Source: an uncultured Clostridia bacterium
GTDB taxonomy: Bacteria; Bacillota; Clostridia; Christensenellales; Borkfalkiaceae
Direction of reading: 5' to 3'
Assembly: GCA_930990665.1 (NCBI GenBank)
Contig: CAKNQN010000001.1
Location: 62,001 to 126,000 of the forward strand
DNA: 64,000 nt
Below the pieces are notes generated by a model, which worked only from the letters and a program-made list of their open reading frames with translations, ran no database searches and was not told the origin of the DNA. Below are positions 8,310 through 16,686 of this stretch, one piece after another (the stretch's first letter is position 1; each line of letters opens with the position of its first letter). Position numbers and translations under genes: made by a program.

Positions 8310-9293
8310 ATGTACGAATCAAAACTAGATCTGCTTGAAACCGAGCATGCGGTAAAGCAGATTAAGACGGTATTCGAACGCGAGCTGTCGGCCGCGCTCA
8401 ACCTTACGCGCATCAGCGCGCCGCTGTTCGTTTACAAGAGCAGCGGACTCAACGATGATCTGAACGGGGTAGAGCGTCCGGTATCATTTGATCTGAAGGC
8501 GAACGGTGAGCGGGCGGAGATTGTCCATTCGCTTGCGAAATGGAAGAGGTTTGCCCTTGCCAAATACGGGTTTCAGCCGTATACCGGGCTTTATACCGAT
8601 ATGAACGCTGTCCGGCGCGACGAGGATATGGACAATCTTCATTCTGTCTACGTCGATCAATGGGACTGGGAAGCAGTCATTGAGCGCGGCGACCGGAACC
8701 TCGCATACCTGAAGGGAGCGGTGGAGCGCATCTATATCGCGTTGAAAAATACGGCGGAGGAGATCGGAAAAGCGTATCCGCAGCTGGATAATTTTCTGTC
8801 TCCCGAAATTGCTTTTGTCACCTCGCAGGAGCTGGAAGATGCTTATCCCGATCTTACGCCCAAGGAACGCGAGAGGGCTTTTGTACGCAAGAACGGCTCG
8901 GCGTTTGTCATGCAGATCGGCGGGAAATTGAGGTCGGGGAAAAAGCATGACGGACGTGCGCCCGACTATGACGACTGGTCGCTCAATGGGGACATCATTC
9001 TGTATTATCCGGTCCTTGACTGCGCGTTCGAAGTTTCCTCCATGGGTATCCGCGTCGACGAGAAGAGCCTCGTATCGCAGTTGAAAGAGGAGGGCTGTCT
9101 TTCAAGGCTGGAGCTTCCCTTCCACAAGGCGTTGGCGGCGGGTGAATTGCCTCTTACAATGGGGGGCGGCATCGGCCAGTCGCGCCTGTGTATGTTCCTG
9201 CTGAACAAGATGCACATCGGCGAAGTACAGGTCTCCCTCTGGGATGAGAAGACTTTGGATTACTGCCGGGTGAACAACATACATTTGATGTGA
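8310..9293 (+). CDS. asnA: Aspartate--ammonia ligase (asparagine synthetase A)
   Basis: A 327-residue protein, the usual size for AsnA, which amidates aspartate to asparagine with ammonia and ATP in the cytoplasm. Class II aaRS-like fold features are clear: N-terminal ESKLDLLETEHAVK, GLNDDLNGVERPVSF near residue 45-60, HSLAKWKR, LHSVYVDQWDWE, and the C-terminal GGGIGQSRL motif 3 arginine segment. ATG 8310 follows AGGAGAGAGG. A GC hairpin (GCCGCCGTGGCGGC, 8281-8294) lies just before the ribosome site and may affect translation. No T-box signature (such as the AGGGTGG antiterminator motif) was found in the 264-base leader. Confidence 0.95.
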   Translation: MYESKLDLLETEHAVKQIKTVFERELSAALNLTRISAPLFVYKSSGLNDDLNGVERPVSFDLKANGERAEIVHSLAKWKRFALAKYGFQPYTGLYTDMNAVRRDEDMDNLHSVYVDQWDWEAVIERGDRNLAYLKGAVERIYIALKNTAEEIGKAYPQLDNFLSPEIAFVTSQELEDAYPDLTPKERERAFVRKNGSAFVMQIGGKLRSGKKHDGRAPDYDDWSLNGDIILYYPVLDCAFEVSSMGIRVDEKSLVSQLKEEGCLSRLELPFHKALAAGELPLTMGGGIGQSRLCMFLLNKMHIGEVQVSLWDEKTLDYCRVNNIHLM

Positions 9294-9328
9294 TCAAGCG
9301 CTGATCTTTAATAAAAACAGAATTCATA

Positions 9329-9350
9329 AAGTATTATGTCACGCATAATA
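9329..9350 (+). promoter_or_regulatory. Palindromic operator-like element (copy C)
   Basis: AAGTATTATG-TCACG-CATAATAC, with TATG and CATA arms at 9335-9338 and 9344-9347. It lies about 20 bases upstream of the ribosome site of the GDPD gene. Confidence 0.45.
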
Positions 9351-9377
9351 CGCTTAAATCGGACTTTAGAGGGTGCT

Positions 9378-10103
9378 ATGGACACAATCAGGATAGAACG
9401 CGGAAAGACCCGGATGATCGCACATCGCGGTCTGAGCGGGATCGAAACAGAAAATTCATATGCGGCGTTTGTGGCGGCGGCCAACCGCAACTATTATGGA
9501 ATCGAGACGGACGTGCATGTGACGGCGGACGGCCGCTATGCGATTTATCACGACGATTCGACAGGGAGAGTGTGCGATGCCGATCACCCGGTCGAGGGGA
9601 GCGCGTTTGAAAAACTTCGTGCCTTGTCTATGCGCGAGGCGGGGACGGAAAAGTTTTCTTCCGTGCAGCGCATCCCAGAACTCGGCGAGTATCTGCGCGT
9701 TCTGCATCGGTATGAAAAGGTAGGCGTCGTGGAGCTGAAAAACCCGATGGAGGAGAGACACATCGCCGCGATCGCCGAGGAATGCGCCCGCGAATACGAC
9801 CTTCGGAAGATTGTGTTTATCTCCTTCTGTTATGAAAATTTGGCTGTTTTGCGTGCGTTGCTGCCCGACCAGAAATTGCAATATCTGGTCGGGGACAAGC
9901 GCGCGGACGAAAGCCTGTTGGAGGATCTGGGCCGGCATTCGCTGGATCTTGACATTGCCTATCCGCTCCTTGATCTTCCGCTTTTAGAAAAACTGCACGG
10001 CGCCGGCATCCAGGTCAACTGCTGGACGTGCGACGATCCTGTCGCCGCCGAGCGGCTTGTCGGCTGGGGCGTGGATATGTTGACTACCAATATTTTGCAG
10101 TAA
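9378..10103 (+). CDS. Glycerophosphodiester phosphodiesterase (GDPD family)
   Basis: A 241-residue cytoplasmic-type protein (no signal peptide). The GDPD catalytic signature is present: AHRGLSG with ETENSYAAF around residues 15-33, then the metal-binding GIETDVHVTADG and YHDDS. VGVVELKNP supplies the next conserved acidic/lysine site, and NCWTCDDP and LTTNILQ close the barrel. It hydrolyses glycerophosphodiesters to glycerol-3-phosphate and an alcohol; a glpK gene lies 49 kb away. ATG 9378 is preceded by AGAGGG; an upstream in-frame ATG at 9336 falls inside the palindromic element and lacks a ribosome site. Confidence 0.88.
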   Translation: MDTIRIERGKTRMIAHRGLSGIETENSYAAFVAAANRNYYGIETDVHVTADGRYAIYHDDSTGRVCDADHPVEGSAFEKLRALSMREAGTEKFSSVQRIPELGEYLRVLHRYEKVGVVELKNPMEERHIAAIAEECAREYDLRKIVFISFCYENLAVLRALLPDQKLQYLVGDKRADESLLEDLGRHSLDLDIAYPLLDLPLLEKLHGAGIQVNCWTCDDPVAAERLVGWGVDMLTTNILQ

Positions 10104-10106
10104 ACT

Positions 10107-10147
10107 AAAAGCAGACGCACGCGTTCGGGCGCAGTCTGCTTTTGCTT
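10107..10147. terminator. Bidirectional terminator
   Basis: AAAAGCAGAC / GTCTGCTTTT, 10-bp stem around a 17-base loop, with A-rich and T-rich flanks. It separates the GDPD gene from the convergent aldo/keto reductase gene. The 10148-10284 stretch holds nothing else recognisable. Confidence 0.8.
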
Positions 10148-10284
10148 TATCTTATGACCTTTCCGGGCACTCAGTTCCACTGATGAGCGGAAACAGCCGC
10201 CCGGCCGTATTGACCCTGTACAGCTTTTCAGCCGGGTCGCACGGGAGGGGGAGCACTATTTATCGTCTTGATCGGGTTGGAGAA

Positions 10285-11259
10285 TCAGCCGATGCGGCGG
10301 ACAAAGGGATGATAGTTGAGGATCTTTTCGATCTCGTCGAGGGCATCGGAGGGGATGCGGAAGCCGGAGGCGGCCACATTTTCTTCGATCTGTTCGGGAA
10401 CGGAGGCGCCCGTAATTACGGAAGAGATCTGCGACAGGCGCAGGATCCAGGAGAGGGCCAGAACGGAAAGGGGAACGCCCAGACCGCCTGCGATGCGGGA
10501 GAGGGCTTCGACTTTGTCGAGATTCTCATCGGTGAGCAGATTGTTGATCTGCCTGTCAGCCTGGTGCGTGGCGCGTGAACCGGCGGGCAGAGGCTGGCCT
10601 TTGCGGTATTTTCCCGTCAGAAGTCCCTGCGCGAGCGGGGAGAAGGGCACGATGCCGATTCCGTTTTCGGCGCACAGCCGAACTGTCTCATCCTCGATGT
10701 ATCGGTCGATCATGTTGTATTGCGGCTGGATGACGCTGAGGGGGCGCAGGTGCAGTTCTTTGATGGCGGAAAGCGCTTTGCAAAGCTGCACGGGCGACCA
10801 TTCGCTCACGCCGTAGTACAGGATCTTGCCCTGCGCCACGAGGTCGGAAAGGGCCTGCATGGTCTCTTCGACGGGCGTCGTGGGGTCAAAGCGGTGGCAG
10901 AAAAAGAGGTCGAGGTAATCGAGTTTCATGTTCCGCAGGGAGTTTTCCACCTGCTCGAACAGATGTTTGCGCGAGAGTCCCCAATCGTTCGGGCCGCGCC
11001 CGACGGGGAAAAATGCCTTGGAAGAAACGACGTAGGAGCTGCGCTTGTAGTCGCGGAGGGCGGAACCGAGAAATTTTTCCGCTTCGCCGCCGCTGTATGC
11101 GTCGGCACAGTCGAAGAAATTCACGCCCGCGTCGTAAGCGGCGCGGATGCATTGGCGGGCAGTTTCCGCGGCGCCGAGTCCGTTGAGCTCGGTCATCCAG
11201 CTGCCGATGGAAATTTCGCTGACTTTCAGACCCCATTTACCGAGGTTGCGGTATTGCAT
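10285..11259 (-). CDS. Aldo/keto reductase, voltage-gated K-channel beta-subunit-like
   Basis: A 324-residue NADPH-dependent reductase of the TIM-barrel AKR family. The catalytic tetrad is visible: D in FFDCADAYSGGEAE, Y in the same motif, K in VVSSKAFFP and H in FFCHRFD. The C-terminal cofactor loop SSVITGASVPEQIEENV is typical of the Kv-beta/YghZ-type subgroup. Substrates are usually small aldehydes or ketones; none can be assigned. ATG 11259 follows GGGAGG. It is a single-gene unit on the minus strand with its own promoter. Confidence 0.9.
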   Translation of the reverse strand: MQYRNLGKWGLKVSEISIGSWMTELNGLGAAETARQCIRAAYDAGVNFFDCADAYSGGEAEKFLGSALRDYKRSSYVVSSKAFFPVGRGPNDWGLSRKHLFEQVENSLRNMKLDYLDLFFCHRFDPTTPVEETMQALSDLVAQGKILYYGVSEWSPVQLCKALSAIKELHLRPLSVIQPQYNMIDRYIEDETVRLCAENGIGIVPFSPLAQGLLTGKYRKGQPLPAGSRATHQADRQINNLLTDENLDKVEALSRIAGGLGVPLSVLALSWILRLSQISSVITGASVPEQIEENVAASGFRIPSDALDEIEKILNYHPFVRRIG

Positions 11260-11294
11260 AATATAGCCTCCCGGAAAATTTTGTATTTTATTTT

Positions 11295-11323
11295 ATTATA
11301 GTGCGCAGCCTGCAAAAAGTCAA
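11295..11323 (-). promoter_or_regulatory. Sigma-A promoter for the aldo/keto reductase
   Basis: Minus strand TTGACT, 17-base spacer, TATAAT, 36 bases upstream of the start codon. Confidence 0.85.
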
Positions 11324-11373
11324 TCGGGGCGCGGAATTTTTCCCTTCCGCCGCCGCTGCGCGAGGAGTTTTTT

Positions 11374-12198
11374 ATGAAGATCATGATTGCCGGACTCGGC
11401 CTGATCGGCGGGTCGATGGCAAAGTCGCTCAAACGTGCCGGCTATGCCGTGGCGGGTTCAGACCGTCCGTCTGTGGAAGAGGCGGCGCTGAAGGCGGGTG
11501 CGATCGATGCGATCGCGCGCGACACGGCGGCGTACGACGTCGTCTTTGTGGCGCTGCCGCCGGACGCGGCCATGCAGTTTATCGGCGCGTCCGCATTCCG
11601 GGAGGGCGCGATCGTCGCGGACATCTGCGGCGTGAAAGGGGTTCTCGAAAAGTTTGTCTATTCCGCGCCGCGAGTCTTTCGCTATGTGGGCTGTCATCCG
11701 ATGGCGGGCAAAGAGGTTTCCGGCTTTGAAAATTCTGATGCCTCGCTGTTTGACGGCGCGAGCATGATCGTGACTTTGTGCGAAAAAACCGATCCTGCGG
11801 CCCTTTCGCAGCTGAAAGAGCTGTTCGGGCAGATGGGGTTCGGTCTCGTGCGCGAGTGTACGGCCGCCTATCACGATGAAAAGATCGCCTACACTTCGCA
11901 GCTGGCGCATATCGTGAGCAACGCCTATGTGAAGAGCGGCACGGCGAACGGATTTCCCGGCTTTACGGGCGGGAGCTTTCAGGACATGACGCGCATTGCC
12001 GGCGTGGATGAGGAGGTCTGGACGCGGCTGTATATGCTCAATCTGCCCGCCGTGACGGCGGAGCTGGAGACGCTGATCGGGCATCTTTCCGAATATCTTG
12101 CCGCGCTGCAGGGCGGGGACGAACAGGCTCTGAAAGAGCTTTTGCGGCAGGGGCGCCTTCGGAAAGCGGAGCTGGACCGCGAAAAAAAGATCCTTTGA
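11374..12198 (+). CDS. tyrA: Prephenate dehydrogenase
   Basis: A 274-residue protein that converts prephenate to 4-hydroxyphenylpyruvate for tyrosine synthesis. The Rossmann motif GLGLIGGS begins at residue 7, GCHPMAGKEVSG carries the conserved His/Lys active-site region, and FTGGSFQDMTRIA lies in the helical C-terminal domain. No ACT regulatory domain follows, so feedback control by tyrosine may be absent or act elsewhere. AGGAG precedes ATG 11374. It leads the region that later contains the whole aroC-aroK run, though several unrelated genes lie between. Confidence 0.92.
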   Translation: MKIMIAGLGLIGGSMAKSLKRAGYAVAGSDRPSVEEAALKAGAIDAIARDTAAYDVVFVALPPDAAMQFIGASAFREGAIVADICGVKGVLEKFVYSAPRVFRYVGCHPMAGKEVSGFENSDASLFDGASMIVTLCEKTDPAALSQLKELFGQMGFGLVRECTAAYHDEKIAYTSQLAHIVSNAYVKSGTANGFPGFTGGSFQDMTRIAGVDEEVWTRLYMLNLPAVTAELETLIGHLSEYLAALQGGDEQALKELLRQGRLRKAELDREKKIL

Positions 12199-12242
12199 GG
12201 GGTCTGCGGCCTTGCAGGATGGCGCGGAGAGCGGAAAAAAGA

Positions 12243-12271
12243 TTTACAAACCGCTTGTTTTATGTTATAAT
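12243..12271 (+). promoter_or_regulatory. Sigma-A promoter for the DUF1934 gene and following genes
   Basis: TTTACA, 17-base spacer, TATAAT, with a ~60-base leader before the gene. Confidence 0.8.
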
Positions 12272-12342
12272 AGAGAAAGCCTTCGGCGGGCGATATACTG
12301 AACTGTCTGCGGCGGGAGCATACGAATTTGTCGGGAAAGGAA

Positions 12343-12825
12343 ATGTGTACGGCGGAGATAAAACTGATTTCCTGCGGCGGGGAAGCTGCAGAGGGCGCCG
12401 CTGCGGAGGAATTTGCCGCAGAGGAGATCGCCGTGCGCGGCCGCATGCGGGAAGAAGAGGACTGTGTCACCTTCTTTTTCCGCACGGACGAGGCGGCGTT
12501 TTGCCTGACGTTCGGCAGGGGCGTGCGCATCGTCCGCACGGGCAGTGTCGCCTATACGCTGCAGCTGGAGCCGGGAGGGACTTGCGCCGCGTGCATTCGC
12601 ACCCCTTACGGGGAGATCGCCGCGGAGGCGCGCGTTGCGGAGCAGTTTCTGGAACGCACGCCGGAGAGGCTGGATTACAGGTGTTCCTATGAACTCGGTT
12701 TCGGCGGGGGCGAAGGGCTCCGCCGCGAGATCATATTTACCGCGCGTTTCGGGAAGGACGGGGGCGCGGAGAGGAACCGCGGCGCTTCGGGTAGCCGGGG
12801 CGGGCGAAAAGGAGGAAGGGCATGA
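12343..12825 (+). CDS. DUF1934-family beta-barrel protein
   Basis: About 160 residues. The pattern of the DUF1934 (YwiB-like) calycin-type barrel is recognisable: RIVRTGSVAYTLQLEPGG, then RTPYGEIAAEARV, then a DYRCSYELGF strand. The family has no established activity. Start choice is unclear: ATG 12343 gives the usual short N-terminus, but TTG 12328 has the better-placed ribosome site (GGGAG at 12314-12318). The C-terminal tail (residues ~140-160) is Gly/Arg-rich and probably disordered. Its 3' end overlaps the next start codon by four bases, so the two are translationally coupled. Confidence 0.7.
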   Translation: MCTAEIKLISCGGEAAEGAAAEEFAAEEIAVRGRMREEEDCVTFFFRTDEAAFCLTFGRGVRIVRTGSVAYTLQLEPGGTCAACIRTPYGEIAAEARVAEQFLERTPERLDYRCSYELGFGGGEGLRREIIFTARFGKDGGAERNRGASGSRGGRKGGRA

Positions 12826-13493
12826 AGTTGCTGTATTTGGGGCATTCCTGTTTTCTGCTGCGGGCGGAAAACGGTACGCGCATCGTCATCGATCCGTTTA
12901 CGGGCATCGGATATGAAATGCCGCGCGTGGCGGCCGACTTTACGGTCTGCACGCACGGTCACTATGACCACGCTTACACGGCGGGCGTAGACTGTCCGCG
13001 TCCGGCGGTGACCGGAGCGGGGGAATACGCGCTCGGCGGCGTGAGAGCGGAGGGCGTGCCGAGCTATCATGACGAGGTGCACGGCGCCAAACGCGGCAAA
13101 AATACCGTGTTTCTGTTCGAGGCGGACGGCGCGCGCGTGTGCCATATGGGGGATATCGGCCAGCCCTGCACGGAAGAATTTGTGAAGAGATTGGGCAAGG
13201 TCGACGTGCTGCTGCTGCCCGTAGGGGGAACTTATACGGTGGATGCGAAGGGGGCGATGGAATATGTGCGAGCGCTTTCGCCCAAAATAACCGTGCCGAT
13301 GCACTACGCGCAGGGCGGAAACATCGATATTGCCCCGCCGGACGCCTTTCTGGCGCTGGCGGAAAAGGAAGGATACCGCTGTTCTTCCTGCGAGGAACTG
13401 GACACAAGGGAAGCGTCTGCCTGCAAGGGCGGAGAAGTGAGGATCATGGAGAGGTACGATGGAAAACGAACAGAAGATTCCGGCCGGTTATGA
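12822..13493 (+). CDS. Metallo-beta-lactamase-fold hydrolase (UPF0173/YtkL-like)
   Basis: A 223-residue protein with the metal motif THGHYDHA (HxHxDH) near residue 44-51, further ligands in SYHDEVHG and CHMGDIGQ, and MHYAQGG near residue 165. The order matches the short UPF0173-type MBL proteins, predicted metal-dependent hydrolases of unknown substrate. No membrane segment or signal. It overlaps DUF1934 by four bases (ATGA) and its 3' end overlaps the Rho-like gene by 35 bases, so the three probably share one transcript. Confidence 0.85.
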   Translation: MKLLYLGHSCFLLRAENGTRIVIDPFTGIGYEMPRVAADFTVCTHGHYDHAYTAGVDCPRPAVTGAGEYALGGVRAEGVPSYHDEVHGAKRGKNTVFLFEADGARVCHMGDIGQPCTEEFVKRLGKVDVLLLPVGGTYTVDAKGAMEYVRALSPKITVPMHYAQGGNIDIAPPDAFLALAEKEGYRCSSCEELDTREASACKGGEVRIMERYDGKRTEDSGRL

Positions 13494-14835
13494 GGAGGCG
13501 TACAATTTTCTGAATGCCAAGAGCATTCACGAAATGCGCCAGCTTGCGCGGGCATTCGGCGTGAGCAAACCCAGCCTCGACAAAAAGCACGATCTGATCG
13601 TGCGGGTGATCGGCCTGGCTTCCGGAGCGCTCAAGCCGGACCCGAAGAGCAACAAGGGAGCCAAAGTGAAGGGGGAGGACGCCTCGGCGGAGAGCGTCGA
13701 GAAGGTGCGTGAGGTGGTCTTGCAGTGCAAATCGCGCATTCCGTACGAGCGCGTGGACATCAAGCCGAAGCAATACGAATTCAACGACAGCGGCGTGGGG
13801 ACGGGCGTCGGCAAGATGTATGCGGGCCTGCTCGAATTTGACGAGCGCGGCGGCGGGCGGTTGCGCGGCACGGGCTGTGAAGCGAGCGGGAACGATGCCT
13901 ACCTGTCGGAAAGCATCATCCGCAGGTATTATCTGCGCGAGGGGGATCGGGTGACCTGCCTTGCGGAGGAGCGGGACGGGATCCCGCAGGCGATGCAGGT
14001 GACCGAAGTGGAGGGCTATGCGCCCATCTACGCCGAGCGCAAAAAATTCGGCGAACTTCCCGCCGCCTATCCCAATGAGCAGATCGTCTTTGCGAAAGAG
14101 GATTCTCCGGTATATTTCGCGCTGGATGCGCTCTGTCCGATCGGCTACGGCCAGCGCGTTCTCGCGGTGGCGCCGCGCGAAACGGGCATCACTTCGTTTT
14201 TGAATGCGGCGGCGGATGCGGCGCGCAGGAGCGGGGCAAAACCGCTGTTCGTGCTGCTCGGCCAGCGTCCGGAAGAGATCTCGGAGACACGGAAAAATTT
14301 CCCCGACTGCTGTGTGGCGGCGACGGGATTTGATGAGCCTGCCATGCGCGGGGCGTACATGGCAAAACTGGCGCTTCGCCGCGCCGAACGGTTTGCCGAG
14401 CGGGGTGAGCGAGCGGTGCTGCTTCTCGATTCTCTCGCGGCGCTGTTGCGGGCATACGAGGAGGCGTCGGCGGTTGCGGACGGAAAGGAACGCCGCGAAC
14501 GCGCCCTGCTGTTTGTCAAGCAGTTCTTTGCGGCGGCGCGGCGGCTGGAGGGCGCGGGTTCCTTGACCATCATCGCCGCGGCAGGCGCGCTGGACGCGTT
14601 GCAGACGGGAGAGTTTTCCGCCGCGGCCAACGCGGTCCTCACTTTTTCGGAATCGCTCGCCGCACGCGGGGTGTATCCGGCTATCGACCTCGTGCGGTCG
14701 CATTCCAAACGTCCGCAGAGCTTTCCCGGCTACGATGCCGCGGCGGCGGCTTCGGCGCGGCAGGCGCTTGCCGGCGCGGAAGATGCGGGTGAGTTTCTCT
14801 CCCGATTCATGCGGCAGAAAGAGTCGGAAAGGTAA
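13459..14835 (+). CDS. Rho-like protein with degenerate ATPase site
   Basis: 458 residues laid out like transcription terminator Rho: a Rho-N SAP-type helix pair (residues 14-52, SIHEMRQLARAFGV), a cold-shock RNA-binding region (~100-185, ending in LREGDRV), and the RecA-like ATPase core (from PIGYGQRVLAVAP, 227). Conserved Rho landmarks remain: RPEEISE (270-276), GFDEPA (290-295), LLLDSLAALLRAY (321-333), GSLTIIA (367-373), PAID (407-410). The catalytic elements are lost: the Walker A is APRETGIT (238-245) with Ile for the Lys of GKT, the Asp-Glu before RPEE is Gly-Gln, the Q-loop LTGG segment is replaced, and the FKGTGN R-loop reads FSAAAN. It therefore probably binds RNA or true Rho without translocating. 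Start ATG 13459 follows GGAGAGG. Confidence 0.85.
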   Translation: MENEQKIPAGYEEAYNFLNAKSIHEMRQLARAFGVSKPSLDKKHDLIVRVIGLASGALKPDPKSNKGAKVKGEDASAESVEKVREVVLQCKSRIPYERVDIKPKQYEFNDSGVGTGVGKMYAGLLEFDERGGGRLRGTGCEASGNDAYLSESIIRRYYLREGDRVTCLAEERDGIPQAMQVTEVEGYAPIYAERKKFGELPAAYPNEQIVFAKEDSPVYFALDALCPIGYGQRVLAVAPRETGITSFLNAAADAARRSGAKPLFVLLGQRPEEISETRKNFPDCCVAATGFDEPAMRGAYMAKLALRRAERFAERGERAVLLLDSLAALLRAYEEASAVADGKERRERALLFVKQFFAAARRLEGAGSLTIIAAAGALDALQTGEFSAAANAVLTFSESLAARGVYPAIDLVRSHSKRPQSFPGYDAAAAASARQALAGAEDAGEFLSRFMRQKESER

Positions 14836-14919
14836 AGGCGCCGCGATTGCAGAAAAAAACGCGTGCAGATCTTCCCGCGGGCGGGAAGCAGAGCACGGAA
14901 CTTACAGGAGAAGAAGAAC

Positions 14920-15864
14920 ATGAAGTATTATGCGGGGATCGATTTCGGCGGAATGAGCGCGAAGGCGGGCATTTTTGACGAAAACGGGAAACTTGTGGCA
15001 AAGGACAGCGTGAAGACCTCCAAGGAAGAGGGGTATGCGGTCACGGTCGCCAAGATGGCGCAGCTGGTGCGCGATCTGGCGGCGTCGGCGAAGGTGAAGG
15101 TGAGTGCGGTGGGCATCGGTTCGCCGGGCGTCATCGACGGCAAGGAAGGCGTAGTGGTGCATTGGAGCAACTATGCCTGGGAGGACAGGCCGCTCGCCAA
15201 GGACCTGTCCGAAAAACTTTCCCTGCCCGTCAGCCTCACCAACGACGCCAACGCGGCGGCGCTCGGCGAGGCGAAATTCGGCGCAGGGAAAAACTATGAG
15301 GACAGCATCTTTATCACCCTCGGCACGGGGGTAGGCAGCGGCATTATCCTCGGCGGCAAGGTGTTTGAAGGTTCGCACGGTGCCGGCGCGGAGGCGGGCC
15401 ACATGGTCATCGAGGTCGGGGGGATTCCCTGCACCTGCGGCCGCCGCGGGTGTTTTGAGCAGTATGCTTCCGCCTCGGCGCTGGTGCGCGACACCAAGCG
15501 GGCCATGTTCGAGCACAAGGACAGCCTGCTGTGGGAGCTGACCGGCGGGGATCCAGAAAAGGTGGACGGGAAAACGGCTTTTGCGGCGGCCCGCGAAAAA
15601 GACGCCGCCGCCACGCAGGTCGTCAAGAATTATATCATGTATCTGGGGGAGGGGGTGCTCAATCTCGTCAGCATCTTCCGCCCGGAGGCGGTCATCATCG
15701 GGGGCGGCGTTTCCAACGAGGGCGAAGCGCTCCTGCAGCCGCTGCGCAAATACGTGAGCGAGCGGCTGTACGTCGACTGCGAACGTGTTCCGCTCGCCAT
15801 CCGCCGTGCGGCGCTGGGCAGCGATGCGGGCATGTACGGTGCGTGCGCGCTCGTGCTCGGCTGA
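14920..15864 (+). CDS. ROK-family glucokinase
   Basis: A 314-residue sugar kinase. N-terminal phosphate-binding loop GIDFGGMSAK (the usual Thr is Met), catalytic Asp in TNDANAAALGE, ATP-binding LGTGVGSGII, and the zinc motif CTCGRRGCFEQYAS that defines ROK proteins, preceded by the GHM motif. It most likely phosphorylates glucose to glucose-6-phosphate in the cytoplasm; a few ROK kinases use other hexoses. ATG 14920 follows ACAGGAGAAGAAG; upstream in-frame starts have no ribosome site. The gene lies 84 bases after the Rho-like gene. Confidence 0.9.
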   Translation: MKYYAGIDFGGMSAKAGIFDENGKLVAKDSVKTSKEEGYAVTVAKMAQLVRDLAASAKVKVSAVGIGSPGVIDGKEGVVVHWSNYAWEDRPLAKDLSEKLSLPVSLTNDANAAALGEAKFGAGKNYEDSIFITLGTGVGSGIILGGKVFEGSHGAGAEAGHMVIEVGGIPCTCGRRGCFEQYASASALVRDTKRAMFEHKDSLLWELTGGDPEKVDGKTAFAAAREKDAAATQVVKNYIMYLGEGVLNLVSIFRPEAVIIGGGVSNEGEALLQPLRKYVSERLYVDCERVPLAIRRAALGSDAGMYGACALVLG

Positions 15865-15891
15865 TGTTCGGCTTTCGCAAAAGGAGAGGGA

Positions 15892-16662
15892 TTGAGGATC
15901 ACGAAACGCAAACTGCGCATCGGCGCGGCGCTCGGCAGCGGCGGTGCGCGCGGAATGGCACATCTCGGCGCACTCTGCGCGCTGGAAGAGGCGGGCATTT
16001 CTTTTGACGTCTATGCGGGCACGTCGGCCGGATCGATCGTGGGTGCGCTGCGGGCGCGCGGCTATACCTGCGACGACATCCGCGAGCTCGTCGCGCGCAT
16101 CGATCTGAAAAGCGCCCTGCTTTCCGTGGCGTCTTCGGGCACTTCGCGCCCCGCGCTCGCGCTTCTGCGGCGCCTGCTCGGGGACTGCGACTTTTCCGAA
16201 CTGCAAAAGCCGTTCGCGGCAGTCGCGACGGACACGTCCGACGGTTCGGAGGTGGTCCTGCGCGAGGGAAATGTGGCGGAAGCCGTCCTCGCGTCCTGTT
16301 CGATTCCGCCTCTTTTCCGGGGCGTGCGGCTGGGCGGCTGGACTTTGGCGGACGGCGCTTTTGTCAACGGGATCCCCGGCAATCGCGCGCGGGATCTGGG
16401 GGCGGATTTCGTGATCGGCGTCGCACTCAGTCCCGCAGAGTTTTACCGCGTCCGCGATTTTTATACGGCAAGCGGCGAGAGGAAGCTGATTTTGCAGACG
16501 GGATTCGATTCCTGCGACGTCCTTCTTGAACCCGACCTGTCGAGGTTTTCCCCGGCGGACGTCTTCGGCGGGGCGGAAATGTTCGACATCGGCTACGACT
16601 GCGCACAAAAGAGCGCGGGCGAGATCCTGGATAAACTTGCAAAGGCCAAACGCCGCGCCTGA
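15892..16662 (+). CDS. Patatin-like phospholipase/esterase
   Basis: A 256-residue protein of the bacterial RssA/YlbK-type patatin family. Oxyanion loop GSGGARG (residues 15-21), nucleophile Ser45 in GTSAGS, and the dyad Asp in LADGAFVNG (~residue 154), written DGA instead of the commoner DGG. Expected to hydrolyse acyl esters or phospholipids at the cytoplasmic face. It starts with TTG at 15892, chosen because AAGGAGAGG lies five bases before it and no ATG is available in the conserved N-terminus. Confidence 0.87.
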   Translation: MRITKRKLRIGAALGSGGARGMAHLGALCALEEAGISFDVYAGTSAGSIVGALRARGYTCDDIRELVARIDLKSALLSVASSGTSRPALALLRRLLGDCDFSELQKPFAAVATDTSDGSEVVLREGNVAEAVLASCSIPPLFRGVRLGGWTLADGAFVNGIPGNRARDLGADFVIGVALSPAEFYRVRDFYTASGERKLILQTGFDSCDVLLEPDLSRFSPADVFGGAEMFDIGYDCAQKSAGEILDKLAKAKRRA

Positions 16663-16680
16663 AAAAAAGCGGCGCTTTTA
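16653..16680 (+). terminator. Weak terminator spanning the patatin stop codon
   Basis: CGCCGC / GCGGCG with a 12-base loop, followed by CTTTT. Short T-run, so partial termination is likely. Confidence 0.4.
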
Positions 16681-16686
16681 CAAAAG

